From Bacteroidales bacterium (GTDB lineage Bacteria; Bacteroidota; Bacteroidia; Bacteroidales; JAQXIO01), in assembly GCA_029007825.1 (NCBI GenBank), contig JAQXIO010000052.1:24257-88256 (forward strand): a stretch of DNA of 64,000 nt. Reading direction: 5' to 3'. How positions within the stretch are numbered: position 1 is the stretch's first letter; every line of letters starts with the position of its first letter. Positions 1-9,390 of this stretch are shown piece by piece. A program made the translations under genes and the position numbers. The notes beneath the pieces are model-generated. The model was not told the origin of the DNA. It ran no database searches and saw only the letters and a list, made by a program, of their open reading frames with translations.

Positions 1-19
1 ATACAATAATTTACTCGCT

Positions 20-2284
20 ATGAAAAAGACTTTTTTCTTTTTTTCAGCTTTTCTGATGCTTTTATCTTCGTGTGGAGATAAAAAACAGGCAGAAGCTCTA
101 CAAATTGTACCCCAACCAGTATCGATTGATCGACAATCGGCCAGTTTTGAAGCAAACCAGATAAGTATTTCCGTATCTCAGGCTTTATTAAACAAAGATG
201 CCGAGCTATTTGCCAAAACATTTACGATACTTACAGGCATTCAACCTCAAATGGCTGCCGAAAATAATGGAAATGTTGCCCTTACTCTCGAAGATAATAT
301 CCCTCAGATTGGTGATGAAGGATACATTCTGGAAGTAGGAAGAACCCATATCAATATAAAAGCAAATACTTCCGCCGGTATTTTCTATGGTTTGCAGACT
401 TTGCTCCAATTACCGATTAAACAGGAATCCAATAAAATTACCATTCCTTGTGTAACGATTACCGATTATCCACGTTTTGCATGGAGAGGGAACATGATGG
501 ATGTTTCAAGACACTTTTTCACTAAAGAAGAGGTGAAAAAACAAATCGATCTTTTAGCTCAATACAAATTCAATACTTTCCACTGGCACTTGACAGACGA
601 TCAGGGTTGGCGCATCGAGATAAAAAAATATCCCGAACTTACAGAGCTCGGAGCATGGCGTATAGACGATGAAGATGAAAACAGCGAATGGGATTATTTT
701 AAAACCATATCAAACGATCCCACCAAAAAACTCTATGGCGGTTTCTACACACAGGAGGAGATCAAAGAAGTTGTGCAGTATGCAGCAGAACGTCATATTA
801 CAATTGTTCCCGAGATTGAATTTCCCGGACATGCCAATGCTGTAATAGCCGTTTATAATTCACTTAATTGCAGTGGTAAACCATTTGTCCGTAATCCGGA
901 AACGCCATGGGAATTTTTCGATCCATTGTGTTTAGGAAACGAAGATACTTATAGTTTCGCTGAAAATGTATTAAGCGAAGTATTCGAACTTTTCCCGGGA
1001 GAATATATCCATATAGGTGGAGACGAATGCAAGCGTAGCAATTGGGAAAAATGTCCCCGTTGCCGTGCCGTAATGCAGAAAAATAATTTAAAAGAAGCCA
1101 GCGAGCTACAGAGTTATTTTAATGAGCGCATTGAGAAATTCTGCATCTCGAAAGGAAAAAAGATGATAGGTTGGGATGAAATTCTTGAAGGTGGCCTCTC
1201 TCCTACTACAGCTGTTATGTCGTGGCGCGGGGAAGATGGCGGGATAGCAGCAGCTAAAGCCGGTCACAACGTCGTTATGACACCAGGAGAATATCTCTAT
1301 TTTAATGGTTCGAATGATCTTTTGACCCTCGAAACCGTCTATAATTACGATCCGGTTCCATCTGTTCTGACTCCGGAGGAATCTCAATATATAATGGGTG
1401 CACAGGCAAATTTATGGGCAGAAGAGATGAAAACTTATAAAGATGTACAACGTCAGACATTGCCTCGTCTGCTTGCCCTGGCTGAGATAGACTGGACACC
1501 TAAAGAATTCCAGAATTATCAAAAATTCTGTAGTAAATTGCCTTATCAACTGGCATTGCTGGAAAAAGAGGGATACGAATTTTATATTCCTGCTATCGGA
1601 ATATTGAATGACGATCTTTTCTATACGGATAATTACAATTATACTTTACCTATCGAGATAGAAGGTTTCGATGTCCGCTATACGCTGGACGGTAGTGATC
1701 CGGATGCTTCTTCACCGCTTTATACCGGTCCTATCCGCATAAATGAAACATCGACCATTAAAGTGGCACCATTCATGCCTTCAGGAAAACGCGGAGATAT
1801 AAAAACAGCGAAAATAACCAAAACGATACTGACTCCCGCTGTTTCGGCTGAAAACGTACAACCGGGATTGGATGCGACTTATTTCAGAGGAATGATTTCG
1901 ACACTGGCCGATTTTAATAAATTCAGCAAAATCCGTTCTTTCTCATCTTCGATTGTCGGGCTGCCGGAAGATCGTGATGCTGATGGTTTCGGTCTGGAAT
2001 TCAACGGATACTTATCAATCGATGAAGATGGGGTCTATAATTTTGCATTGAAATCGGATGATGGCAGCGAACTATTCATTGATGATATCAAAGTAATCGA
2101 TGCCGACGGAATTCATGGTGATAGTCCGGTATTCGGCAGAATCGCCTTGGCTAAAGGATTGCATAAAATCCAGATCCGTTATTTCGATAACGCTTATGGC
2201 GAAGCTCTTAGTCTGGAATGGGGAAAAGGTAATGAAAAATTGACTCCTATCCCACCGGATAAATATTTCCAGAATCAAAAATAA
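20..2284 (+). CDS. Beta-N-acetylhexosaminidase lipoprotein, GH20 with C-terminal PA14
   Basis: This enzyme should remove terminal GlcNAc/GalNAc from glycans at the cell surface or in the periplasm. The N-terminus is a lipoprotein signal with lipobox LLSSC (Cys18). A GH20 N-terminal beta domain covers about residues 25-145 and the TIM barrel about 150-500, with the catalytic HIGGDE motif at 331-336 (Asp335-Glu336). A chitobiase C-terminal-like segment (about 545-600) and a PA14 domain (about 613-750) follow. The PA14 domain is a likely sugar-binding module. At 754 aa the length is normal for Bacteroidota GH20-PA14 proteins. It is followed by a terminator, so it is probably transcribed separately from the gene downstream. 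Whether the substrate is host mucin or a bacterial or dietary glycan cannot be told. Confidence 0.93.
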   Translation: MKKTFFFFSAFLMLLSSCGDKKQAEALQIVPQPVSIDRQSASFEANQISISVSQALLNKDAELFAKTFTILTGIQPQMAAENNGNVALTLEDNIPQIGDEGYILEVGRTHINIKANTSAGIFYGLQTLLQLPIKQESNKITIPCVTITDYPRFAWRGNMMDVSRHFFTKEEVKKQIDLLAQYKFNTFHWHLTDDQGWRIEIKKYPELTELGAWRIDDEDENSEWDYFKTISNDPTKKLYGGFYTQEEIKEVVQYAAERHITIVPEIEFPGHANAVIAVYNSLNCSGKPFVRNPETPWEFFDPLCLGNEDTYSFAENVLSEVFELFPGEYIHIGGDECKRSNWEKCPRCRAVMQKNNLKEASELQSYFNERIEKFCISKGKKMIGWDEILEGGLSPTTAVMSWRGEDGGIAAAKAGHNVVMTPGEYLYFNGSNDLLTLETVYNYDPVPSVLTPEESQYIMGAQANLWAEEMKTYKDVQRQTLPRLLALAEIDWTPKEFQNYQKFCSKLPYQLALLEKEGYEFYIPAIGILNDDLFYTDNYNYTLPIEIEGFDVRYTLDGSDPDASSPLYTGPIRINETSTIKVAPFMPSGKRGDIKTAKITKTILTPAVSAENVQPGLDATYFRGMISTLADFNKFSKIRSFSSSIVGLPEDRDADGFGLEFNGYLSIDEDGVYNFALKSDDGSELFIDDIKVIDADGIHGDSPVFGRIALAKGLHKIQIRYFDNAYGEALSLEWGKGNEKLTPIPPDKYFQNQK

Positions 2285-2306
2285 CGAGTTCTTAACATAG
2301 AACGAT

Positions 2307-2338
2307 AGAAAAAGCAATCCGGTTGGGTTGCTTTTTCT
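2307..2338 (+). terminator. Rho-independent terminator after the GH20 gene
   Basis: Arms AGAAAAAGCAA (2307-2317) and TTGCTTTTTCT (2328-2338) are perfectly complementary. A T-rich run follows. Confidence 0.7.
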
Positions 2339-2468
2339 TTTCTGATCCGGCTCTTTTTTATTTCATTTATTCTTTGGACACAGAAGTAAACTTAAAATAT
2401 GTATTCGAGAATATCTACAAGGATTTATCTATCTTTATCCATTGTTTAATTACCTAATTCGAGTGGTC

Positions 2469-4556
2469 ATGTATAAAACACTGCTATCTTCTATTCTGTG
2501 CATTTTTTCCGTCTCCTTATTGTCGGCAGCATCAACCGTTTCTTACGATAAAAACAATCGCCGCTTCATTTTAGAAAACAATTTTGTAAAGCGGATTATC
2601 TCTGTCTATGACAGTGGAATATCTTCCACGTCATACATTATCAAAGAAAACAACTATGAAATGACAAGAGAAGCGTCCAAAGAATTTTCTTTTTGCCTGA
2701 ACAACCGTCTATTTTGCGGAAATAAAGATTTTATCTTTTCCGATTACCAGATCTGGGAAGAAGATGGAAAAAGTCGATTGTCGATCGTCTTGAACAATCC
2801 GGATTGTAAAGTACATGTTCTTTATGAGATATATGATTCACATCCTGTTATCAGAAAAAACGTCACTATAACCAATCTATCGTCTTATACCTGCACCTTA
2901 TCGGATTTATTCTGGGAACAATTAACCATGGATCCTTTGGGAGGAAAAGACTTAAAAGGATATTTCGGCAGTTATCTGTTTACTACACCTTACGCCGGAG
3001 GCAAACATGATCCCGCTGTCCTGCTCAACGGAGACAAGGCTTCCATTCTTCTGGGAAACGAAGCTCCTGGTATTTTAAAGTATACCGGATTATATACGAC
3101 TGGCCAAAACGAGTTAACAATAGGAATGAATCAACGAAACAGCGACTATCCTTTCGTATACACACTCAACGCCAATAGTTCTTTCCAATCACCTTCGGGA
3201 TTTATTCTCTCAACCATAAACAAACCGGACTTTATTTCTTTCGATTACGACCTTGCCGATTTCGTGCGTGAACAATTGCCGGTTCGTCTTTATCAGAAGA
3301 AAGAATCTCCCCGTTTTTTATATAATACATGGATGCCTTTCAAGTATTCAATCAACGATACTCTTTTATACCAGCTCGCCGACGATGTGAGCGATACGGG
3401 AGCCGATTATTTCGCTATAGATGATGGATGGCAGACTTATTACGGAGACTGGGATGTCGATCTGAAAAAGTTTCCTCAAGGATTAAAGCCTGTTTTTGAC
3501 TATATCCGATCAAAAGGGATGAAGCCGGGTATTTGGTTCGCTCCAACTTCATTAGACGCACGCTGTAAAGTTTATAAAGATTTCAGCGATTGTACTGTAA
3601 CCGACAAAAACGGAGAGCCCAGTAATCTACATGGTTGGCTAAACAACTATCCAGCTTATACGATGGATATTACCAATCCCAAGTGGTATAATTACGTTTT
3701 ATCCAAACTAAAATCGCTTATAGTGGATAATGGCATAGAGTATGTAAAAATAGATTTGTCTGTAGTTAAGTCTGCGTATGTGACACAACCAGAACGTTCC
3801 GGTTCGTATAAAATCACGGAAAATAGTTCGGGTCGAGAAGCTTATTTATATAAGGGATACGAACAGCTGGCAAAACTTTCATCCGATTTATATACGATTT
3901 TTCCTGATCTTATCATCGATTATACATACGAACTTTGGGGTGACCATCATGCTATCGATTATTTTTTAATACAACATGCAGATCTCGACTGGATTTCCAA
4001 CTTCAATGCTTATTCATCGAAAGGCATGCAGGAAGTACGTAATTTATGCAGACAGCGAGGACGGGTTATTCCATCTTCATCTATGCTGGTCGGGAATATG
4101 TGCTTCGATGCCCCGGAAAGCTTAACGGCTTTTATTTCCGGGTTCGGTTCTACGCCTTTGATGCTGGGTGATGCTCGACAACTTTCGAAAAAGCAAAAAG
4201 AATCTTTTAAATTTTATGCGGAATGGTTCAAAAAGATGCAGAATCTTTACAACATCATGGAATATTATCAAACAGGGGGGCTTTTCAACGATGTAAACGA
4301 GGGTAGCTGGGACGGATTCGCCCGTTTTAACACATCTTTATCGGGGGGAATTTTATGCTTCTTTCGAAATCACTCCGTAGAACCGTACAGGATTACAAGA
4401 GTGCCTTTCATCGATCCTTCAAAAGAGTATTGTTTAAAAGATGTATCCGGCAAAGAGATTGGGCGCTATAAGGGGATACAGTTACAGGAAGATGGCCTCC
4501 CGGTTTCAATAAAAGATCCGAACGGTTTTATCGTTATCGAAATATCAGCGATGTAA
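2469..4556 (+). CDS. Alpha-galactosidase-like glycoside hydrolase, clan GH-D (GH36 type)
   Basis: This is a predicted secreted alpha-galactosidase. The ATG at 2469 is chosen over an in-frame TTG at 2442 because it places a clean signal peptide (MYKTLLSSILCIFSVSLLSA) at the N-terminus. An N-terminal beta-supersandwich region (about 25-260) precedes a TIM barrel with FAIDDGWQ near 315-323, the GMKPGIWFAP strand near 350-359 and YVKIDLS near 425-431. Asp429 in that last motif sits where the GH36/GH27 nucleophile lies. The acid/base is probably one of the aspartates in ADLDW (about 504-508), but the usual SDxTD signature is not obvious, so the substrate is uncertain. It stands between GH20 and GH78 genes, which fits a glycan-degrading role. 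A small C-terminal beta domain ends the protein. Confidence 0.8.
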   Translation: MYKTLLSSILCIFSVSLLSAASTVSYDKNNRRFILENNFVKRIISVYDSGISSTSYIIKENNYEMTREASKEFSFCLNNRLFCGNKDFIFSDYQIWEEDGKSRLSIVLNNPDCKVHVLYEIYDSHPVIRKNVTITNLSSYTCTLSDLFWEQLTMDPLGGKDLKGYFGSYLFTTPYAGGKHDPAVLLNGDKASILLGNEAPGILKYTGLYTTGQNELTIGMNQRNSDYPFVYTLNANSSFQSPSGFILSTINKPDFISFDYDLADFVREQLPVRLYQKKESPRFLYNTWMPFKYSINDTLLYQLADDVSDTGADYFAIDDGWQTYYGDWDVDLKKFPQGLKPVFDYIRSKGMKPGIWFAPTSLDARCKVYKDFSDCTVTDKNGEPSNLHGWLNNYPAYTMDITNPKWYNYVLSKLKSLIVDNGIEYVKIDLSVVKSAYVTQPERSGSYKITENSSGREAYLYKGYEQLAKLSSDLYTIFPDLIIDYTYELWGDHHAIDYFLIQHADLDWISNFNAYSSKGMQEVRNLCRQRGRVIPSSSMLVGNMCFDAPESLTAFISGFGSTPLMLGDARQLSKKQKESFKFYAEWFKKMQNLYNIMEYYQTGGLFNDVNEGSWDGFARFNTSLSGGILCFFRNHSVEPYRITRVPFIDPSKEYCLKDVSGKEIGRYKGIQLQEDGLPVSIKDPNGFIVIEISAM

Positions 4557-4637
4557 CGCATTCTGCCTCACTCTTTTACTCTAATTTGCATCGTAAGCAA
4601 CTTCCTCTATTTTCTATTTATAACTAGTGATGAGATT

Positions 4638-4685
4638 AAATAGATTACAATACCGAAATACATATTTCGGTATTGTAATCTATTT
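4638..4685. repeat. Perfect AT-rich inverted repeat, 23-bp arms with 2-bp spacer
   Basis: The arms at 4638-4660 and 4663-4685 are exactly complementary, separated only by CA. Inside each arm is the core ACAATACCGAAATA or its complement. It could terminate the upstream gene, but it is AT-rich and followed by only a short T run (TTT). It could equally be an operator or a cruciform-forming site. It ends 30 bases before the -7 box of the next gene. Confidence 0.75.
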
Positions 4686-4714
4686 GCCTAAACTTCGTTT
4701 TTGAAGGAAAATAT

Positions 4715-4722
4715 TATCTTTG
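4715..4722 (+). promoter_or_regulatory. Bacteroidota -7 box upstream of the GH78 gene
   Basis: TATCTTTG matches the TAnnTTTG consensus, 56 bases before the ATG at 4778. No good -33 TTTG is found at the usual spacing. Confidence 0.5.
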
Positions 4723-4777
4723 TATATCCAGATGTATAGTAACTTATCAGATTTTTATATTTAACTAAAAACAAACC

Positions 4778-7561
4778 ATGAAAAAAATTCTTTTTCTTGC
4801 ATTTGCTTTACTGGCATTCCTGCAACTTCCGGCCGAACCTGCTAAATACGTATGGGATACGCCTACCGGAGAAGGGCGGCAACAATATGTCTATTTCAGA
4901 AATGAAGTAGAGCTTTCGGAATTGCCGGCAAAAGCGGAACTTAATCTTTATGCATATTCCCGCTATTCTCTAACTGTAAACGGGGAGTATATCAACTTTG
5001 GTCCGGTAAGAAGTACTCAGAAGTATCCTTATTATGATACCTATGATCTTCTTCCTCACTTAAAAACAGGTAAGAATGTTATAGCCGTAAAGGCAATGAA
5101 TAACGGAATGGAAACGTTTCAGATTCCTTTCGGCTCAGCTGCCTTTATTGCTTGGGGAGAGATCGATGAAAAAGGTAAAAAAATAGACTTATCTACTCCG
5201 GGTAACTGGTTATGCCGTGCCGCGCAAGGTTATGCCCAGAACTCCCAACGTTACTCTTTTGCAAAAGGGCCTATCGAATGTTTTGATGCACGCCTGGAAC
5301 CGGATGACTGGCAGGGTTACGAGATTACAGCGAAAGAATGGAAACGTCCTACCGTACTGAAAGATCAATCGAAATTCGGGAAATTAGCTCCTCGTTCAAT
5401 CCCTATGCTTACACAGAGCATCATTCAGCCTAAAGAGTGCCTGCAATTATGCAAACGTGATTATTTCGGAACTCTTTATAATTTTCAGGTATTAGGGAAC
5501 GATCTCTTTCATTCCTCTTACGGAAATGCGAACTCGGTACAGGCCTATACTTATATCTACTCTCCTACCGATCAGGATATAACTGCTCGTTTTTCTTGGG
5601 GAAACATATGGTTAAACGGAGATTCTTTATTACAAACCGATACAAATGTTCCTTTTCAGCATCAGAGCACTTTAGCACTTAACAAAGGGTGGAACCTGCT
5701 TTTCGCCGATCTCCAGATTGTATTCGGTGGTACGGAATTTATGATGGTACTTCCGGATGATAAAGGCTTGATGGTCTCAGCCGACAAAGGAAAAGACGAA
5801 AAGAAAGGTTTTGCGATTTCGGGCCCTAATGAAATAAAAACGGTAAGTGATCCGGCATCTTTCGTTCCGGAAGGAAAAAATAAAAAATGGGCGTTCGTTC
5901 CTTCCCAGAACACAATGGTTAATCCTGCTAAAGCTGTGTCTTGGATGCGTGAACGCCGGATGGTTGCACCGGATCCTATCAAGCAAAACGACTTTATTTT
6001 TTCACCAGACGAGTATAATAGTACGTTGTTTGACATGGGAGGCAAACAGCTTGCCCGTGTATTTGTCGATGTCATAGCTCCTGAAGGTGCTATTATAGAT
6101 GTTACATTCAGTGAAGACCTCGAAAACGACAATGCGCATTTATACAGAATGTACACTGTAAATTCAGGAGTAAGATTCATTAGTAAAGGTGGACGCCAGC
6201 ACTTCGAGTCGTTCAAGCCTTATGGATTACGTTATTTACAGGTTACCGTTTCAGAGAATTCTTCTCCTGTTACTTTAGAAAATGTAGGAGTAATCCGACA
6301 GGTTTATCCTTTTGAAAAGAAGGGCTCTTTCAGTTGCTCTGATCCACTGCTTAATTCTATATGGGAACTCGGATGGCGCACTTTACAAGTTTGTTCGGAG
6401 GATACGTATACCGATACTCCTTTCCGCGAACGGGGCCATTATGCCGGAGATATGTATCCGGAATATGCTATCTCTTTAGCGACAAGCGGTGATTCACGTC
6501 TGGCAAAACAATCTATAAGAATGTTTCTTCATACAGGTGAAAATGTTTATTTAGGAAACGGAGAACAATTAGGAAATGACTTTTCGGCCATTACTCTACT
6601 GGTTGCTTCTTGGGTCATAAGAATGACTGATGATCAAGCTTTTGCCGAAGAGATATACCCATATCTTAAAAACTACCTGCAGGTGTGGTACAATCACCGT
6701 ACTCCGCAAGGATACTATCAACCAAAAGACGATACGTTTTTCGAATGGGTAGATATCGATAAGAAGGCGGCATTAACCCAGTTTCAGACCCTTATATACG
6801 CACTTAACAGGGAAATGGCCGGTATTGCCAAACGTTTAGGAGATACCGAACAAATAGCAATTGCCAATCAAAGAGCGGATGAACTGAAAGAGACGATCAA
6901 TACTCTTTTCTGGGGAGGTGAAGCTAACGGTGTATTTCTGGATGGAATCAAAAACGGCAGGTATCTGACAACTAAATTCCCGAATTCGAGTGCTGTACCT
7001 ATGGCATACGGAGTTACCGATTCTATTCAGGATCATGCAATTATGCGCTATCTGAACCATGCACTTATCCATATCATGTCACCGCAAAACAATAAGCAGT
7101 TGGTTACGTCTTATGGAGGATTTTATGCTCTTGCAGGACTTTACGCAAAAGAGAATGCAGCTACTGCGGAAAAGTTTATGCGTAAACATTGGGCTCCTAT
7201 GATCTTTGACGGAGACGACACGGCATGGGAAGATTTTGACAGGAATAATACGAGTTGGACTCTCAGTCATGCATGGAGTGGTGCTCCGACTTATTATCTG
7301 TCAACACAGGCATTAGGTGTTCAATTAGGATTTCCCGGCGCTTTTTCTCCGGATACGATTACAATCGCACCTCAGAGCGAAACTTTAAGTTGGGCAAAAG
7401 GAACTGTTCCACATCCGAAAGGTATGGTTTCCGTAAGTTGGCGTGTAGGCGGTAATAATCTTTATCTGGATTATTCGGCACCCAAAGGTGTTCCGGTAAA
7501 AATCGAACCGAGAGGGCGACTGGCCGGTTACAATCTGATATTGAAGAATTTGTCCGAATAA
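4778..7561 (+). CDS. Alpha-L-rhamnosidase-like glycoside hydrolase (GH78)
   Basis: The protein is 927 aa with a signal peptide (MKKILFLAFALLAFLQLPAE). The N-terminal two-thirds are beta-rich modules (about 25-510), including an NGEYINFGP loop typical of the GH78 carbohydrate-binding domain. An (alpha/alpha)6 catalytic domain follows from about 515. Family signatures are SCSDPLLNSIWELG near 519-532, DTPFRERGHYAGD at 546-558 (equivalent of the ER..WTGD motif) and DDTAWE with Glu818, where the general base lies in GH78. A C-terminal beta domain ends the protein. It should release terminal alpha-L-rhamnose in the periplasm. The active-site Trp of WTGD is replaced by Tyr-Ala, so a related substrate is possible. 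A terminator follows the gene. Confidence 0.85.
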   Translation: MKKILFLAFALLAFLQLPAEPAKYVWDTPTGEGRQQYVYFRNEVELSELPAKAELNLYAYSRYSLTVNGEYINFGPVRSTQKYPYYDTYDLLPHLKTGKNVIAVKAMNNGMETFQIPFGSAAFIAWGEIDEKGKKIDLSTPGNWLCRAAQGYAQNSQRYSFAKGPIECFDARLEPDDWQGYEITAKEWKRPTVLKDQSKFGKLAPRSIPMLTQSIIQPKECLQLCKRDYFGTLYNFQVLGNDLFHSSYGNANSVQAYTYIYSPTDQDITARFSWGNIWLNGDSLLQTDTNVPFQHQSTLALNKGWNLLFADLQIVFGGTEFMMVLPDDKGLMVSADKGKDEKKGFAISGPNEIKTVSDPASFVPEGKNKKWAFVPSQNTMVNPAKAVSWMRERRMVAPDPIKQNDFIFSPDEYNSTLFDMGGKQLARVFVDVIAPEGAIIDVTFSEDLENDNAHLYRMYTVNSGVRFISKGGRQHFESFKPYGLRYLQVTVSENSSPVTLENVGVIRQVYPFEKKGSFSCSDPLLNSIWELGWRTLQVCSEDTYTDTPFRERGHYAGDMYPEYAISLATSGDSRLAKQSIRMFLHTGENVYLGNGEQLGNDFSAITLLVASWVIRMTDDQAFAEEIYPYLKNYLQVWYNHRTPQGYYQPKDDTFFEWVDIDKKAALTQFQTLIYALNREMAGIAKRLGDTEQIAIANQRADELKETINTLFWGGEANGVFLDGIKNGRYLTTKFPNSSAVPMAYGVTDSIQDHAIMRYLNHALIHIMSPQNNKQLVTSYGGFYALAGLYAKENAATAEKFMRKHWAPMIFDGDDTAWEDFDRNNTSWTLSHAWSGAPTYYLSTQALGVQLGFPGAFSPDTITIAPQSETLSWAKGTVPHPKGMVSVSWRVGGNNLYLDYSAPKGVPVKIEPRGRLAGYNLILKNLSE

Positions 7562-7595
7562 TTCTGTCGAAAAGAATAAAAATAAATTCAACTTA

Positions 7596-7632
7596 CAATA
7601 GCCTTTCTTGTTATATACAGGAAAGGCTATTG
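7596..7632 (+). terminator. Terminator after the first GH78 gene
   Basis: CAATAGCCTTTC (7596-7607) pairs perfectly with GAAAGGCTATTG (7621-7632). A short CTTTC tract follows, so termination strength is uncertain. Confidence 0.6.
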
Positions 7633-7666
7633 CTTTCATAAAGCGGAACTATTATTCCCTGATTAG

Positions 7667-7698
7667 TTGTGATACAAGAAAAAATTGAATAGTTTTGT
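7667..7698 (+). promoter_or_regulatory. Promoter for the TRIC/YicG-type gene
   Basis: TTG at 7667-7669 and TAGTTTTG at 7691-7698 match the Bacteroidota -33 and -7 elements with a 21-base spacer. The gene starts 45 bases downstream. Confidence 0.5.
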
Positions 7699-7743
7699 AG
7701 CATCAAGCCTAAATAAGATACATTTTTCTGAATCCATTCATTG

Positions 7744-8394
7744 ATGATCAGTTTTGTAGAGATACTCGAATATACCGGAACTTTTGCTTTTGCCATCAGC
7801 GGTATCCGATATGCTTCTCTTCAAAAATTCGATTGGTTCGGGGCTTATGTTGTCGGTCTGGTAACTGCTATCGGCGGTGGTACACTCCGTGATTTACTGC
7901 TCAACTCCTCCCCTTTTTGGATGACGGAACCATCCTATCTTATTTGTACGGCGATTGCTCTGCTATTCGCTATCTTATTCGGTGAGAAAATCAATCACCT
8001 GAGTAATACGTTTATGATTTTCGATACATTGGGTTTGGGGTTCTTTGTCGTGGTAGGAATAGAAAAAACACTTGACGCTGGATTTCCGATGTGGACTGCC
8101 GTAGTTATGGGTGCCGCCACAGGTGCATTCGGCGGTGTTATAAGGGACGTTCTGCTTAATCAGGAACCACTTATTTTCAGAAAAGAAATTTATGCTATGG
8201 CTTGCGTTATAGGCGGAATTGCCTATTGGTTGGGAATAGAATTCCAGCTAAATGCAGCTATCATACAAGTATTATCTGCAACAACGGTAATACTTACCCG
8301 TTTATTGGCTGTACGCTATCATATCGGACTACCTGTTTTAAAGGGTTACAACGAAGGGAATAACAATTCGGACGAAACGTTCCATTCTAAATAA
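7744..8394 (+). CDS. TRIC/UPF0126 (YicG) family membrane protein
   Basis: This 216-aa integral membrane protein has about seven hydrophobic helices arranged as two homologous halves. Each half carries the family signature: AIGGGTLRDLLL and then AFGGVIRDVLL. Family members are bacterial homologues of trimeric intracellular cation channels, and some bacterial homologues have been linked to amino-acid transport, so its substrate is open. The ATG at 7744 is preferred to the TTG at 7741. It stands between a rhamnosidase and nagB, but its own promoter and the terminator upstream suggest it is not part of the glycosidase unit. Confidence 0.85.
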   Translation: MISFVEILEYTGTFAFAISGIRYASLQKFDWFGAYVVGLVTAIGGGTLRDLLLNSSPFWMTEPSYLICTAIALLFAILFGEKINHLSNTFMIFDTLGLGFFVVVGIEKTLDAGFPMWTAVVMGAATGAFGGVIRDVLLNQEPLIFRKEIYAMACVIGGIAYWLGIEFQLNAAIIQVLSATTVILTRLLAVRYHIGLPVLKGYNEGNNNSDETFHSK

Positions 8395-8496
8395 TGTCTA
8401 AAATAAACTGCAAGACGAACGCAGAAGCAGGTTTATTAGATTATGCTGATGCGCAGCGTTTATTGCAAGCAATTTATTGATTAAAATAAAAATATT

Positions 8497-9291
8497 ATGA
8501 GACTTATCATTCAGGAAAATTACGAGAAAATGTCGCAATGGGCTGCAAACCATGTAGCTAAAAGAATTCATGAATCTCAGTTAAAAAGTAATCGGCCGTT
8601 TGTTCTGGGATTACCTACCGGTTCAACTCCGCTCGGGATGTACCGTATTTTAATAGAAAAATACAGAGCCGGAGAAATTTCTTTCCGTAATGTAATTACT
8701 TTTAATATGGATGAATACGTCGGTTTACCGAAATCGCATCCGGAAAGTTATTACAGCTTTATGTGGAATAATTTTTTCAGCCATATCGATATAGATGAAA
8801 AGAGTGTGCATATTCTCGATGGAAATGCACGGGATCTCAACGCTGAATGCAATGCTTATGAAGAAAAAATCAAAAAAGCGGGAGGGATCGATCTGTTTAT
8901 AGGAGGTATGGGGGTTGACGGCCACATCGCGTTTAACGAACCGGGTTCTTCTCTGTCATCGCGTACACGGATAAAAACGCTTACCGAAGATACGCGAATC
9001 GTTAATTCCCGATTTTTCGACAACGACATCAATTTAGTTCCTAAAACAGCTTTGACAGTAGGTGTAGCAACCGTTACAGATGCGCGGGAGGTTCTTATTC
9101 TCGCTAACGGAATTAATAAAGCAAGGGCTTTACATCATGCTATTGAGGAGGGTATTAACCATATGTGGACAGTGAGTGCTCTACAATATCATCCGAAACC
9201 GATTTTCGTTTGTGACGAAGATTGCACAATGGAGTTAAAAGTAGGTACGTATCGTTATTATAAAGACATTGAAAAAAACGAAAGACTTTAA
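8497..9291 (+). CDS. nagB: Glucosamine-6-phosphate deaminase
   Basis: This cytosolic enzyme converts glucosamine-6-phosphate to fructose-6-phosphate and ammonia, the last step of amino-sugar catabolism. The length (264 aa) is typical. All catalytic residues of the E. coli enzyme are present at the same numbers: Asp72-Glu73 in NMDEYVG, and Asp141, His143 and Glu148 in [12 protein letters not shown]. The phosphate-binding loop GLPTGSTP (about 38-45) is intact. It suits the GH20 gene at the start of the window, which would supply GlcNAc. It lies 102 bases after the TRIC-type gene and ends at a bidirectional terminator shared with the convergent GH78 gene. Compare the NagB-like fusion at 43371-45353, where two of these residues are lost. 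Confidence 0.97.
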   Translation: MRLIIQENYEKMSQWAANHVAKRIHESQLKSNRPFVLGLPTGSTPLGMYRILIEKYRAGEISFRNVITFNMDEYVGLPKSHPESYYSFMWNNFFSHIDIDEKSVHILDGNARDLNAECNAYEEKIKKAGGIDLFIGGMGVDGHIAFNEPGSSLSSRTRIKTLTEDTRIVNSRFFDNDINLVPKTALTVGVATVTDAREVLILANGINKARALHHAIEEGINHMWTVSALQYHPKPIFVCDEDCTMELKVGTYRYYKDIEKNERL

Positions 9292-9319
9292 AACAGCAAA
9301 AATAATTATCCGTATGTCA

Positions 9320-9367
9320 ATAAAGAAACAGGCATCATAGAAATAAATATGATGCCTGTTTCTTTAT
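9320..9367. terminator. Bidirectional terminator between nagB and the second GH78 gene
   Basis: The 20-base arms at 9320-9339 and 9348-9367 are perfect complements with an 8-base loop. Each reading direction ends in a T-rich stretch. It separates two convergent genes. Confidence 0.85.
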
Positions 9368-9390
9368 CTATTTCAGATTAAATCAATCTA

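Larger units (their letters stand above)
4557..4777. other. Intergenic region with long perfect palindrome and a promoter element
   Basis: This 221-base gap holds no gene. It contains a 48-base perfect inverted repeat (4638-4685) and a -7 box (4715-4722) for the downstream rhamnosidase gene. Confidence 0.7.

Noticed and set aside
5662..6216. 184-codon open frame on the minus strand
   Set aside because: Lies inside the GH78 gene in antisense; composition follows the real gene's codons.
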